Assembly: GCA_012656075.1 (NCBI GenBank)
Contig: JAAKBF010000088.1
Span: 62,001-126,000 of the forward strand
Direction: 5' to 3'
Source of the DNA: Phytophthora hibernalis
Lineage: Eukaryota > Oomycota > Peronosporomycetes > Peronosporales > Peronosporaceae
Length of the DNA stretch: 64,000 nt
Below are positions 51,971-63,464 of this stretch, in pieces; position 1 is the stretch's first letter; each line of letters starts with the position of its first letter. The notes beneath the pieces are model-generated. The model made no database searches, was not told where the DNA came from, and saw only the letters and a program-made list of their open reading frames with translations. Position numbers and translations under genes: made by a program.

Positions 51971-52939
51971 GACTCCGCCGACTGAAACGAAGAGAGCTAC
52001 CACCAGCACATGTATCTGGCGAGACGATGGAGGGTACATTCCGTTCATCTTGACCTTCAGAAGATATTCTGTCGGTAGATGTTGGTCTTCCTTCATTAGA
52101 GGTTTAGTTTCGTGCATTACATCACGTTTTCCATTACCGGTATCTCCAATTGGGTTCTCGATAACCCTAATAGGGGTTTTTAAAGCTGAGATGAACTTAA
52201 AAACATGTCGACATAAAATGTCAATCAGCCAATCAGATCGATTTGCTGTTATGTCATTAAGTTAGGTTTTCTTGACAAAGCCGCGACTTCGCACGGAACA
52301 GCTCTGGATTTTACTTTTGAGCTCGTTTCAAAAGTGAGTGCTCACCACCCATCCCCCTGAAAAGAGTACCAAGCATGGTCACATCTAGCTCGGCTAAGGG
52401 TTGTGTCACCGCTCTCAGGGTTTTCAAGGGTGAGACTCGGGTGTAGTTTCCCTGTCGGATTATCCGACTTTCATGATTTTGTAGCAAGATGACATCCCTC
52501 CTCAACACGACTTGAAAGTTTATACGGTGTAGAAAAAGGGATCAGGTCCCCATTCAAGAATTAAGTTTCAGTAGATTCTGGTTTGTACCTGTGACACGCG
52601 TCTTATAGAAAAATGGATTGGAATTCGTCGTGCAAAATTCACTTCATATTCATGTACGCCATTTTTGTATTGTATTGATTATGAAATACTGATAGGAACG
52701 ATACTCAAATGAAGGTGAATAATAAGCTGTACTTCGAAGTACATGTATCCATACCGTGCACGTTCGGACATCTGAACCCATGTTCGGACAATTCGGACAA
52801 CCTTGCAAAAACAATATATGCTGTTTCAGAGACTCACATGTGGCCCACACCGTGTGACACCGAGTCAAATAGAATCGAACACAGCGCGTTGCGGCAAGGC
52901 AGATGAGTGCCGCGCTGACAAGAGCAGCTGTGGCTGGAC
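51971..52939. other. Unassigned region
   Basis: No conserved frame seen. TTACCGGTATC lies at 52134. Confidence 0.4.
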
Positions 52940-53231
52940 GACGAGCGCGGCGGCGGCCAGAAGTGGGAAGTGATGACCCCGGCTGTCGGCTGCGGCTTGA
53001 TGACGAGCGTGGCGGCGGCCAGAAGTGGGAAGTGATGACCCCGGCCGTCGGCTGCGGCTTGATGACGAGCGTGGCGGCGGCCAGAAGTGGGAAGTGATGG
53101 CCCCGGTCGTCGGCTGCGGCTTGATGACGAGCGCGGCGGTCGTCGGCTGCAACTGGATGATGAGCGCGGCGGCGGCTATAAGTGGGAAGTGATGACCCCG
53201 GCCGTCGGCTGCGGCTGGATGACGAGCGCGG
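52940..53231. repeat. 62-bp GC-rich minisatellite, about 4.7 units
   Basis: Units begin GACGAGCGYGGCGGCGGCCA and contain GTGGGAAGTGATGACCCCGG. Three consecutive full units (from 52940, 53002 and 53064), then a short 33-bp partial unit, one full diverged unit and a remnant. Adjacent units differ by only a few bases. Confidence 0.85.
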
Positions 53232-53706
53232 TGTCGTTGAAGGAGGTGCACCATTCTAATGTTAAGTCATACTGTTTGATTTACATTTGAGCTGACTTTG
53301 TATTGATGTGCTTTGTTTGCGTGTAGCTGACAAGATGACCGCTGTAAGATTCGTGAGGCATGTGATTGAGCTGAAGTTCCTGAACTCATCCAGAGTGGTG
53401 AATTTTGGGGCTGTAGAATGTGCATCGAGGCGGCTGGTGTGTCATCACTGATCCTGCCGGATAAAGGAGAGCTTGGTACTGAACTATGAGCTCATTCAGC
53501 TCACCTTTTGCATACAATTGCTTCAGACATTTAACGACTGTGCCATATGCCTTTGTTTTCTCTTGTCGTGCTTTTCAGAAAGAGAATAACAGACTTTTCC
53601 GCATCCTGGCCAGTCTTCAGAATGCGTGCTCTTGCTGCGCGGTTGCCCCCTGACGTCGTATCCTTCAGGTAAAAATATGCGCATGAGTGCAATTGCCACT
53701 TTCACT
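53232..53706. other. Unassigned region downstream of Crypton copy 2
   Basis: No gene recognised; probably flank of the element. Confidence 0.4.
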
Positions 53707-55300
53707 TCATGATGACTTTGGCTTCCACGGCAGACTGGTAAACCACTCGTACCACACCGCGGAGAGTGACTTAGCGTGCGAACGTCGACGTGGAGCTGAG
53801 GTCGTGGTGTGCGTAGCAGATACCAATTGTGGAGGGGATAAAGTAGCTGACTGTTTGTCTCTATTTGCTCCAGGGCCTTCTAGAGACGTGACACGCTCTG
53901 TCAAATGTTCAATTTGGCAAGACAAACGCCCGATCACATCCATCTGCTGCTTGATGAGGGCGCTTTTCTTCTCCACAACATCACCAACCGACGGAGCTGG
54001 CGGGGAATCCGGTGCGTCAGGTGACTGACTGCGCTCAATCAAACCACTCTGAATTTTAAGTGCCCAGCTGGAAATTTCAGACTCGTTGATGGCGTGCTTA
54101 TCTCTTGCTCGTTTCATTTGCGTGATGTAGGGACCTTGAGGGGGCAGCTTTAGCATGTCGTCATAGTGGAGCAGAACCACTGCCATTAGCACTTCGAGGA
54201 CATCGTCGCGAAGGTTCATCTGATCAGGAAATCCAAACGCCGTCTCGAACAAAGTATCTTGCAATAGCCTTATCTTTCGGGATACTACGCGATCAAAGCC
54301 CTGAAGTGTCGGTAAGTAAGGCTTCGTCTTGGAGCCCCAGCCTGCTAGTATTTTGCCCACCTGTTGGTCGTCTTGAGTTGTACTAACGATGTAATTGAAT
54401 GCCTTGCTTACCGATGTCATACTCCAGCCACCGCAGTCCATTATCCATGGGGTATTCACGCTGCTATCGCTGTTTGCACTCTAAGCTGCCCCCGACGGAA
54501 TAAGTGAGAAGACAACCCTTGCGTGAGCTCTTTGCCAGCGGCAGAGCACTCTCCTTCCCATGTCTTCAAAAGCCGGTTGACGTAGGATTGCATGCCTGGG
54601 ACATAGGCTGTTGTTTTCGGCTTGGTGCTGCTTGTCTCCATATCCTGACTGGCAGTTGTGTCTTCCTCTCTCGCCTCTGCTAGCTCCACCAAAGGCCGTG
54701 TTTCAACAAGAGATACTTGAACTGGGGCCGTATCGCGTGGAAGTTGGTCGAATAGAAATTGACTCGGTACAGTCTGCATTATAATCGCCACCGCCATAGA
54801 ATGCACAGGGCAAGTTGCACAGTTTCCGACGTCGTAAAACAACGACGCGCCTTGATAAGAAGCGGACTTCATACGCATGAAGTGAATGAAAAGACAATCA
54901 CCTAGAAAATACAAACTAGACTTTAGTACAATTTCCAACAACAACTCGTGTGCTCAGCCGATAAGCTTACCTGGGTAAACAGCTAGCTGGTTCTTCACTA
55001 AACCCAACGTGTCCGACGATCGTCCCAACAAGTACCACAACATGTTTAGAAGCCCTGCGTCCTTGTAGTCGTCTGCCGTGGTTGCGCTCTTGTATATAGT
55101 AGTAACAAGCGCTAGGAGATCTGCTTTCTTGCATGGTGGAGCCTGGTGGGTGAACTCGGTTTCTCGTTTCTGTCGAGAATAGAGGCAATCTTTTGCAAGC
55201 GAGGACTTGTGACTTGATGCAGAGTAGGATATAGCTCCAGGAGATGGTTTTTGACATTACCAAAAGAGCTAGCCACAGAGTTCTTCGACATCAAAGAGCC
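53707..55300 (-). mobile_element. Crypton tyrosine-recombinase element, copy 2 (near full length)
   Basis: Minus-strand coding order: an N-terminal helical region (55290-55100), then Leu-Asn-Met-Leu-Trp-Tyr-Leu-Leu-Gly-Arg-Ser-Ser-Asp at ~55045-55005 with the first catalytic Arg. A donor-like GTAAGC at ~54970 starts an intron. Then the Phe-Ile-His-Phe-Met-Arg-Met-Lys segment with a candidate catalytic Lys (~54885), the Ser-Ser-His-Leu-Phe-Arg-Arg-Gly box (~54510-54490), and a Trp-Ser-Met-Thr-Ser-Val-Ser-Lys-Ala-Phe block. The C-terminal coil ends Trp-Tyr-Glu-Trp-Phe. Frame breaks at the GGGGG/CCCCC run near 54486-54490, with a TAG shortly after. Catalytic residues are largely kept, unlike copy 1. 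Confidence 0.8.
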
Positions 55301-56262
55301 CTTGGAGGTCTCCTGAAAAGCTAAGTATTATCGAGAACGATATACAGAACATCACCAGACTTGTCTTATAAAGGAGCATACCTGGAACACTGTCATGTTC
55401 CCCGATACAGCAAACCTTTCAAAAGCATTCAACGCCATCAGGCGCGTACGCTGTGAGTTCCCCGGGATCAGAGCTTTGATCGACATCGCCGTCTTCGAAC
55501 TGCTGGTGGCGTCTCGTCTGTCAGAATACCATTCATTTATCCCATCTAAAGTGATAGTTGTCCGAACGGGTACGATATTTTTAGAATATTCATATCACTT
55601 GCCTCCACTATGGTCATATCAAATATTTTCAAACTCTTCGGACAAAATATGTCCGAATTGTCCGAATGTTTTTCAAACAACTACAATGATATTTGATGCA
55701 ATCTTATTGGTCAGACAGGATAATGATTACTCGATCGAGCACTCTTATCGTCTTATCGGGCATCTGCCAGTGTAATATTCGTAAGTCAATTGCGGTGTGT
55801 CCGAACATCCACGCTATTCTGCCATACCGTCAAAATTACGCCGTTCCAACCGTACTGGTAACTCGAGGTAGAAATATTGGTACAGTGTACCAAAATCGAA
55901 AATTGTGCACCCGCCGCGTGGCCCACTCCTTCTTTCCGCATCGCCAAGAATCGTGCCTGACCCGCGCCCGCCGAGCCCAAGTCAGGCGTCTTGACCGACT
56001 CGCTCCAAGCCAAGCCCACAGTCCGATGCGTGCTCGTCGATCCCGTGCTCGTTGTCTCGCCCAAGCTCGCTGTTCCGCTGACGCTGGCGCTATGTTCGCT
56101 GTCTCCTCGGTGACTGCGCGATGATGCTCGTCTCCGTGGTGTTCTCGTACAATCTCGCAACAGCACGAGCGCAACGCCCGACGTGCGCTTGGCTTCTGCA
56201 CTAACTTGCAGTTGCACAAGAGCGATGAAAGTGTTGGCGTCCTCATGGAGAGGAGGCAGAGC
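55301..56262. other. Unassigned region between Crypton copy 2 and piggyBac copy 3
   Basis: Open frames at 55395-55775 (+) and 55786-56246 (-) are not recognised. The latter is Arg/Ala-rich, a composition effect. CGGACA-rich stretches recur here (55630-55670) and at 52765-52800. Confidence 0.35.
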
Positions 56263-57565
56263 TCCGCTGCTGGAATTCGAAGTGAGTTACCTAAACAAAT
56301 AGAAAACCCATTGTTTGTGCTAGGTACAGGACATCAGTAAGGTCAACGTCTTTGTTATACTGTACATAACCAAATACAACTTAGTCTGTTCTTCAAAGAA
56401 GGCTGTCCATCCAGTCTTCGCGTGCTGACTCACTTGTTCTTTGCTCATTAGGTCGAACGCCGTTCCAGCTGATAGATCTACAGCATCTTCCTCGTCACTG
56501 GTTGCTCCATCTTCACTGACAGAGCTTTCACTGGTCGCTTCAACGTCACTATCTTCGTCATCGTCCACGAAGAACCCTTCGTCGTCCCCCGATCCTATTC
56601 GATCGTCCCCATTCGATATGTCGACCGACTCGGCTGTTACATGTACCAGCCTCAAACGAGCTGTATCCGACATAACGACTCGACGGGGTGGTCTTGGAGA
56701 AGGGGTAGCATCTGTCAATTTTCTCGCCAACCTCTTTGAAGGTGTACGATGCTTTTTGCTGGGGCTTTGGCGGGAGGCTCGGAGCGAAGGTTTGCCGGCG
56801 ACTTGGGTTGTGAGCCAGTCCCAGACTTGGCTCGAGCCCTGGCCCAAGCCTTCGCTGGTGACTTGGCCAGCACTGTGTCGGTGCCTTTAACAGGAGACTG
56901 ATAACGTTTCTTGGACTTAGTCGACGCTTTGGCCGGAGCGCGGGATTGTGTACTAGCACGAGCACGCGTCGACAATGTGTGAGTAGGAGAACGGGCCGTA
57001 GGCGTAGCCGATGCAGTAGACGCTGGCGTATCAGTAGAACTCCATGTACCAGTTGGAGTTGACATCGGGGTAGCAGGAGGCTCTGGTGCCGGTGAACCTG
57101 CAAGCATACACGACAGCGTATTAGTAGTTGTTGATGTTCCAGTTGGAGTTGGCGTCGACGTACCAGTATAAGTCCATGTACCAGTTCGAGTTGGCATCAG
57201 GGGGCAGAAGGATCTGGTAGCGGCGAGACAGTAAGTGTAGACGCCGGTGTACCAGTAGGAACAGAGCTTGGGCACTTTGCAGGGTGTTCCTCGTCGTAGA
57301 TCACTAGAGATAAGTTTGTAAAAGGAGATTTGCGAAACAATATGCCATCGTATACCTTCAATCGGCAAGTGTTGTTCACCTCATCTGCTTCTTTAAAATA
57401 GTGGACGAGATGTGCGGCATTTGGCCTCCTTTCCCATCCTGCGGGTGTAAAGTATCTGCTTTCTGTGGTGAGGCCTTTGGGCTTCTCAAATTGCCACCCA
57501 AGTTTCTTCAGTTTTGACCACAGCTGAGGCCAGGTCAACTTGTTCACACGCTTCCTCTTGGCCAT
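56263..57565 (-). pseudogene. piggyBac-like transposase, copy 3 (N-terminal part only)
   Basis: Starts at 57565 with Met-Ala-Lys-Arg-Lys-Arg-Val-Asn-Lys-Leu-Thr-Trp, a basic helical N-domain missing from copy 2. It then runs through the Ser/Thr/Pro repeat region and the acidic Asp/Glu stretch. From 57372 down to 56263 it matches 37526-38629 in inverted orientation. The catalytic domain is absent. Confidence 0.75.
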
Positions 57566-58107
57566 GTCGTCCCACTTGCACGACTGGTTCTCGAATAACG
57601 GCGAAAACCGCGCGCGGGTTTTTCTTTAAAAAATCCTGGCCACGAATTATTTTCCCGAGGTTAGCTACAATACTTGTAGACTGTAAATTCGCCTGCATCA
57701 CTTCGAATTTGTATGCTTCAACTTAGTGTTTGTATGGAGAAAAATGGACAAAATCTTTATCCTGTAGAATACAGGATACGAAAATCTTTATCCTGTAGAA
57801 TGCAGGACGCGGGGCTAGAGGGGTTAACCCTTCAACCCGAAGGATTTTGAGGGTGACGTGAAGCTCTATATTCAGCGCATTATTATATGAGACGGTGTGA
57901 AACAAAAAATGCTAATTAACCATTTATTGAAGTTGGGGTTTCATACATCGTTGAAAAGAGGGACATTCCCTCTAAACAATGAGCCGTCATGCAATTTTTT
58001 CATTCAGCCGTTCTCGAGCAATGTTGATTTAAAAAGTGTCTCAGATTCGAGAAGGCAAACGCGATTTTCTTTGATTGGTCCGCCTAACGTGAAATTTTGC
58101 AAGCGTC
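57566..58107. other. Unassigned region with a 31-bp tandem duplication
   Basis: AAAATCTTTATCCTGTAGAA occurs at 57750 and again at 57781; each copy folds as ATCCTG...CAGGAT. No gene is seen. Confidence 0.5.
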
Positions 58108-58388
58108 GATTAACCCTTTCACTACCAGACAAAAATGTACGCGTTAGAGGACCGCAGCGGTCCTCTAACATCCTCTTACATTTTTTTACAATTTTCCTAT
58201 TGGTCAAAACTCCAACATGAAGTCGACACGGACGGGACACGCATGGCTTATGGGACCGCAGCGGACCCTTACGAACACATCCCTAGGATGTTGGCAGATA
58301 ATCACGGCAAAACATATGAGATTCACTATGAATTCGCTTAGAGGTCCGCTGCGGGCCTCTAAGAATTCTTTGGTAGTGAAATGGTTAA
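58108..58388. mobile_element. piggyBac-type MITE with TTAA target sites
   Basis: Left end TTAACCCTTTCACTACCA and right end TGGTAGTGAAATGGTTAA are inverted repeats bounded by TTAA on both sides. Inside are GAGGACCGCAGCGGTCCTC, GGACCGCAGCGGACCC and GAGGTCCGCTGCGGGCCTC palindromes. These match the terminal and subterminal design of piggyBac copy 1 at 32028. Length is about 280 bp and there is no coding capacity. Confidence 0.85.
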
Positions 58389-59030
58389 GCCTACTCCTAA
58401 ACCTTAATTTAAGGTCTATCCCTCTCAAAAACGACCTTTAATCTGGCAAAATTTATGTACAGAGATTGTCGAAATCCCCTTCATGACAAATTCCGGATAA
58501 GTACGATTTTGACTGGTTCATCTTTACAGACGTTTATCTCGAAAACTCCAAAAGGTAAACTAGCATCATTTTGTTTGGCGCAGCATCATATAGAACTTTG
58601 TATACCTCAAGGGTTGGGCGAGGTGGTGAATGAATTGGTGAGTGACGTAGACATTGCGAATGACGAGCCTTTGAGCTGTATATAATGCGTAATACGTCGT
58701 ATATACAGCACCGATAAGCTGTATAATTAAGCAAATAGCGTTTCATTACACAGTAAAATTGCGTTTCACCTCACAACACATGTACGGAACCTGAGTGAAT
58801 CGCCTTCCTATCTAGCAATTTTTGTCAAAAATTGAAAATGAAGGTGATCCAAAAGATGCAGATCAGATCTATACTTAGATCAAGACTTTAAAGTTGAGGT
58901 ACGGACGTCATCATTTGAAGCGTCCTCAGTGGTGTCATACAAACTAGTTGATTACGTGGGTAGGCGAGCTCGTGGTGCACGATCAATCAACCGGTCAGGT
59001 CCTATCGTGGGCCCTACGTTGTTTCACACC
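58389..59030. other. Unassigned region
   Basis: No gene recognised. Confidence 0.4.
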
Positions 59031-59037
59031 CTCTCTC

Positions 59038-60365
59038 TCATTCTGAATTGTTCTCTTCCTCGGACGCCCGACGGCGACGTTTGGCGAGCGACTGCCGCAG
59101 GCGGATCTTGTTCTGCAGGATGTTAGGAATCTCCGTGCTGTTCTTGAATGTGTTATGCCATATGTCCCAGCGGCTACGGAGCTCCTCGTTTATCGTATGT
59201 TTCGGTTTCATGCACATGTACACGGAGAGCGAGCTGAAGCACACATCACAGAAGTACGTAGTCGTCCCGCCACGTTTTCCGTCCGTCCGGAGCAGGGAGC
59301 ACACTATGCAGTTGCGCTGTACACGCTTCAGCTGCCCAGAATGGTTTCTCCATTCGTCGATTTGCTTCGCCGAATACTTTACACGGTCCGCCGTATTACC
59401 GTCTTCAGAAGCTGTTGTGTCTTGAGCGAGGGGGTGCTAAAAGTCGAAGGCGGTGGTGGATTTGCAGTAGTACCCATATACATATTAGTCTAGCCTGTAT
59501 ATACACCTTGAATCGATCACACTTACCTCCTCCAAACGTGTTGGTTTCGTATATGTCCTCATCTTTCAGGGTAATGAGATCCAGGTGCAACTTGCGGATA
59601 TACTAAACGTGGGTTCCCTTCGCAGCTTGGAACACCCGGTGTACAATGTAGCCATTGACAATAGCAGATCCACGAGTCCCAAAAATGGCGACTTGCAGTA
59701 CTTCCGGAACGTCACTGCGCGATGTAAAGAGTACCGTCGCACGCGGAGTTGATCGTGCACATCAACTCCAGCCCATGAGCTTGTGATAGTCCTTCACTGC
59801 TTTAGGGCACGGTACTTCACGCTGTTCGCCTCTCTTCTCCCTTCTCGCAAACCGCACCAGCGTGAGATCACTTCCTGTACACAGGAAAACACCGCTTTGC
59901 TATCCCACCATTTGATCGCTGCCATAATTTTCATCTGCAGTGATCTTGCGTACGTGAAAGTGCCTCGCAGTAGGTGCTTGCGTCGTGTTTTCTTCTTCTT
60001 CACCTTGATACTCTCGGCGAATCCAATGCGGTTCGTCATGATTGTCCCGAGGGTATAGAAACCCAGCAACAGTTGCTGAATGGCAAGTACCACACTCAAA
60101 ATCGATCTGTAACCACGAGCCGGAAACCCTTATTTTGTCCATCAGGGAAAGCTGCCTTCACGTTTCGGACGACGGCAGCAGACCCCGACTTCTTATCCAC
60201 CGATGTTGAATCATCAATGTGTTGTTTCTTCCCAACGTACACCTCAAACCTATCATTATTTCGTGGGAAGAGAGACAGTAGTTCTGTTGCTTCAGATGTA
60301 TGCGATTCTTCATGGATATCGCAGATATTTGCCAAAATTTCTTCATCCGCGAGCACATCAAAAAT
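59038..60365 (-). pseudogene. piggyBac-like transposase, copy 4 (C-terminal half)
   Basis: Minus-strand pieces in order: Asp-Gly-Gln-Asn-Lys-Gly-Phe-Arg-Leu-Val-Val-Thr-Asp-Arg-Phe (~60140-60096), Gln-Gln-Leu-Leu-Leu-Gly-Phe-Tyr-Thr-Leu-Gly-Thr-Ile (~60080-60040), Val-His-Asp-Gln-Leu-Arg-Val-Arg-Arg-Tyr-Ser-Leu (~59763-59725), Phe-Leu-Gly-Leu-Val-Asp, then a Cys-x2-Cys...Cys-x2-Cys ribbon (~59304-59240). It ends in a basic tail at 59038. Introns or breaks separate the blocks. It is a different subfamily from copies 1 and 2. Confidence 0.7.
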
Positions 60366-62560
60366 CTTCTGCCAGTGCTCTAGTGTGTCTGATTCTGGTA
60401 CTTTTTGATCTGCGATGACGTGACCTTCTTCGATCTCAGTGATAGTTACAATAGGAGGAACCGCACAATTGCCAACGATTTTTCTCTCTGTGGGGTCTAC
60501 AATACGCTTGAGCTCGGTGCATTTTTTCGACCATTTTCAGCTGCATCAAGGTCCCGAAAAGTTTTTCGAACAATCGAAATTTTTCGAGCTTTATCAACGT
60601 CCATTTGGTTTTTACTTGCGGTGTGGATGGCACCAAGCTCGCTAAAGTATCTCTCACAGGTTGTTGTATTTTACAGTAATAGACATTATGATGGCAGCCA
60701 ATTTAGGCAGTATATACCCAAACCTAATGTCTGCCGCACAGTTCCAAAATTCGCCAACGTCACCTGTAAAACGGCACAAGCTTGCGTTCTAGAAAAAGCG
60801 ACCATGCTTCTAGAGGTGCATCTCACGCGCTAACTCTCCAACATCATTTGTACCAAAGTATCTCCGATAATAGTAAACGCCGTATCCACATATTCTCTCG
60901 TACAGACGAAGATGCGGATAGGCATCCATAATCGCCCGAGCCAGGCAAACGTGTCGAGGATGAAGGAAAAGAGCTTGCAGCATTAAAGGCTGTTCACACC
61001 GATTCCATCTTTTTCAACAATCGATACCAGCTTCAAATTACCTAAATTACCCAAAAAGCCTCTATAGATCTCTCGATAGCATTCGCCAACGTCTGCAAGT
61101 GTATTTTCGTCGCGTTGCAATTTGTACGAAGCGTTTGCGAGAGGGCGAATTACCTCGGCGGACGCTAATTCTTGCCAAAACGTTGGCTCTTTAAAAATGG
61201 TGAGCGAGTCCGGGAACTCCGGGTCAGCGCTGAAATCGATTGCAAATTGCTTCAAAGCAGTTCGCACATGCAAAAGCGATGCAAAGCACCCCTGCATGCT
61301 GTTCCATCGGGTTTCACTAATAAAACCTAGAGGCTGTCCATACATTGTTGTGACTTCCAATTTTGCTTTGGGCAGCCACTTCGACGACGACTGGTTCAAA
61401 TTCACCGTAGCCGTTGATGCAAGCTTAGTTATCCTACGGTAGGACGCGTTCAACACCGATTTTACCAAGTTGTTGCAGTCATGTGCAAAACAGTGAAGGT
61501 ATGCAATGTTGGGCTTACGAAGCGCTAAAATACGTCTCGCACGATCACACTGACCAGCATTATCCGTGACAACAGCCATGATATCTCATCCTTTTGTCTC
61601 CATTTCGTCCATCACTTTCTCCATCTGCTCAGCTATAGCTAGGCCATCATGTCTTGACCCAGTTCGAAAGCTCGAAATAATTCCGTACAACCCAAGTTTA
61701 CACCCTAGCAAATGGGCCTTAGCAATATTCATCCATACACCCGAAAGAAAATTCACGCTACCTTTGGTGTATTGAAGCCGACTTCGCAGCGCTTGGAGTT
61801 GATCAATTTCATTCTGGGGACTGTAAAAATCCAAGATGCGACCACCAAAGTTTGACCGATTTGGCAAAGCTTTGGCACAGACTCTATTCAGAAACACAAA
61901 AAGCCGCGAGTTGACTTTCTCTCAATAAATCGACCCGACAGAGTATTATCTGCTTGACATTGAATTAACAACCACTCAAATTCAGCTTGCTCGTCCTCGC
62001 TAAAAATATTATCGTGGTAGGCGCGCATACATCGTTTCGGAGCTGGTCGACGATACAGTACTGGATTGTGAATCAGCAACGTGCGTAGATCAAGAGAAGC
62101 TTCGAGGTCGTATTAGATGCGTCGAATCAGACTGAAAGAAGCTAGTGATAGTTGTAATATCATTGCTAGGTGGGGACCTAACTTTACCAGAGGCAACAGC
62201 CTCTTTGTAGAACTTGACAACGTTCTGATGCCTTTTTATTGAGTGCGCCGCAACCATTGCGGCCATGGCCGGTCGATCGGCTCTGCGCGTGTCTTTCACT
62301 CCCTCCCTGTAATGGATGCACACGAGGTGCTTCTGTCACCCACGCCCGGTAGCCCTGTATCTGCAAACTGTTGTCTATAGTAGCCTTGAGGACGGCCGCA
62401 CGACGCCATACTTGGTGCTCGAGATGACGACGAGCTTCGTCAGCACGAGTCTGCTCCTTTGTGTGCTTGTTTGTCTGGATGGGGTGGAGCCTAAGCTATA
62501 CACTTCATGTGTATATACATATCCGAAAATATGTATACAGCAATACAGCCGCAGACAAGC
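60366..62560 (-). mobile_element. hAT-superfamily transposase remnant
   Basis: Minus-strand order: an N-terminal part near 62550-62090 with Arg-Ala-Asp-Arg-Pro-Ala-Met-Ala; a DUF659-like segment (61897-61586); Val-Val-Thr-Asp-Asn-Ala-Gly-Gln-Cys at ~61575 and Leu-His-Cys-Phe-Ala-His-Asp-Cys-Asn; Glu-Thr-Arg-Trp-Asn-Ser at ~61310; and a C-terminal Ser-Glu-Leu-Gly-Ala-Ile-His-Thr dimerisation-type block at ~60640. Interrupted by stops and frame changes. It runs directly into piggyBac copy 4 at its 3' side. Confidence 0.75.
60983..61579 (-). pseudogene. hAT transposase core, longest open segment
   Basis: 198 open codons covering the catalytic-core region between the Asp-Asn-Ala-Gly block and the insertion domain. 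The frame ends in TAA at 60983, before the C-terminal hAT block. Confidence 0.75.
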
Positions 62561-62589
62561 AAATCGCTTGTGATAACAAAACCGCGACT

Positions 62590-63460
62590 CGGGGCTTTAA
62601 ACCCAGGCGCCTAAAATCCGGCGTTTGGCCCGTCCATAACCCAAACGCCGGTTTAAAAGAATGGAAAACGCCGGAATAAAATGTCTTGTTAAATGTAAGG
62701 TGTTCATCGTTTGTCCTGCATTGTGCGATACATATCCTCGTTTTCGTGGCAAGTTATCACTAACATCGGTAGACAAAAGCCCAGATCGACGCCAGCAAAT
62801 GCAAACACAACAGCAAGATCGAAATGTTCAAAAGCAGATCCGAGTAGAGGGCTTCCAGGACCACGTGGCGTCGCAGCATCCCTAGCGCTGGAGTGCGTAC
62901 CAGAAGGTCACTCCACAACTGATGAAGCAGCATGCTTCTCAACAATAATTGAGACGTTTAGTGCAGTACAAAAGGCTCGTGCGGGTTTCGCGCAGGCTTC
63001 AGGCAGATGCATCAGGTGGGCGATGGTTTTTTGCACTTAAATGAACTTAATTACAAAAAAGCTCCGATCAAAAAAATTCAAAAATGGACATGCTTGAACT
63101 GCTTCCGTATGGGCCTAACGGACCTCTCACTGAGGGGACCTTCCCAGCAAAGCTGTACGAGTATTAAGACGCATAACCGAAGGATAAATCGCGACATAGC
63201 ACCCTGGAAGCTCGTGTTTCTAAACGCCGGTTTAAAGAAATTGAAATCGCCGGAATAAGCATTAATCCGGCTAGTATAAGATGTTTTAGACAATCCTATG
63301 GATAGGATAATCCTCGAATCTAATTTGTATATACCGGTACTGGTATACAGCCCAAAAACCATTATTATACTGGTTTTTTGCCTAAGTGTTTTTAGCCTGC
63401 TCCGTTTAAATAGGGTGCCTAAAATCCGGCGCGTGCCGGTTACATGCCATCGGGTTGAAA
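62590..63460. repeat. CGCCGG / TTTAAA modular repeats
   Basis: AACGCCGGTTTAAA(A)GAA...CGCCGGAATAA occurs at 62644-62680 and 63222-63258. TTTAAA...GCCTAAAATCCGGCG occurs at 62601-62621 and 63401-63431. A perfect 11-bp-arm hairpin, CCGGCGTTTGG/CCAAACGCCGG, lies at 62617-62651. These look like ends of a small non-autonomous element. Confidence 0.55.
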
Positions 63461-63464
63461 GGGG

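Noticed and set aside
52903..53290. CRISPR-like array
   Set aside because: Units are 62-bp direct tandem repeats without unique spacers, in a eukaryotic genome.
55786..56246. Arg/Ala-rich minus-strand frames
   Set aside because: Two overlapping frames are both open because of base composition; no domain or signal.
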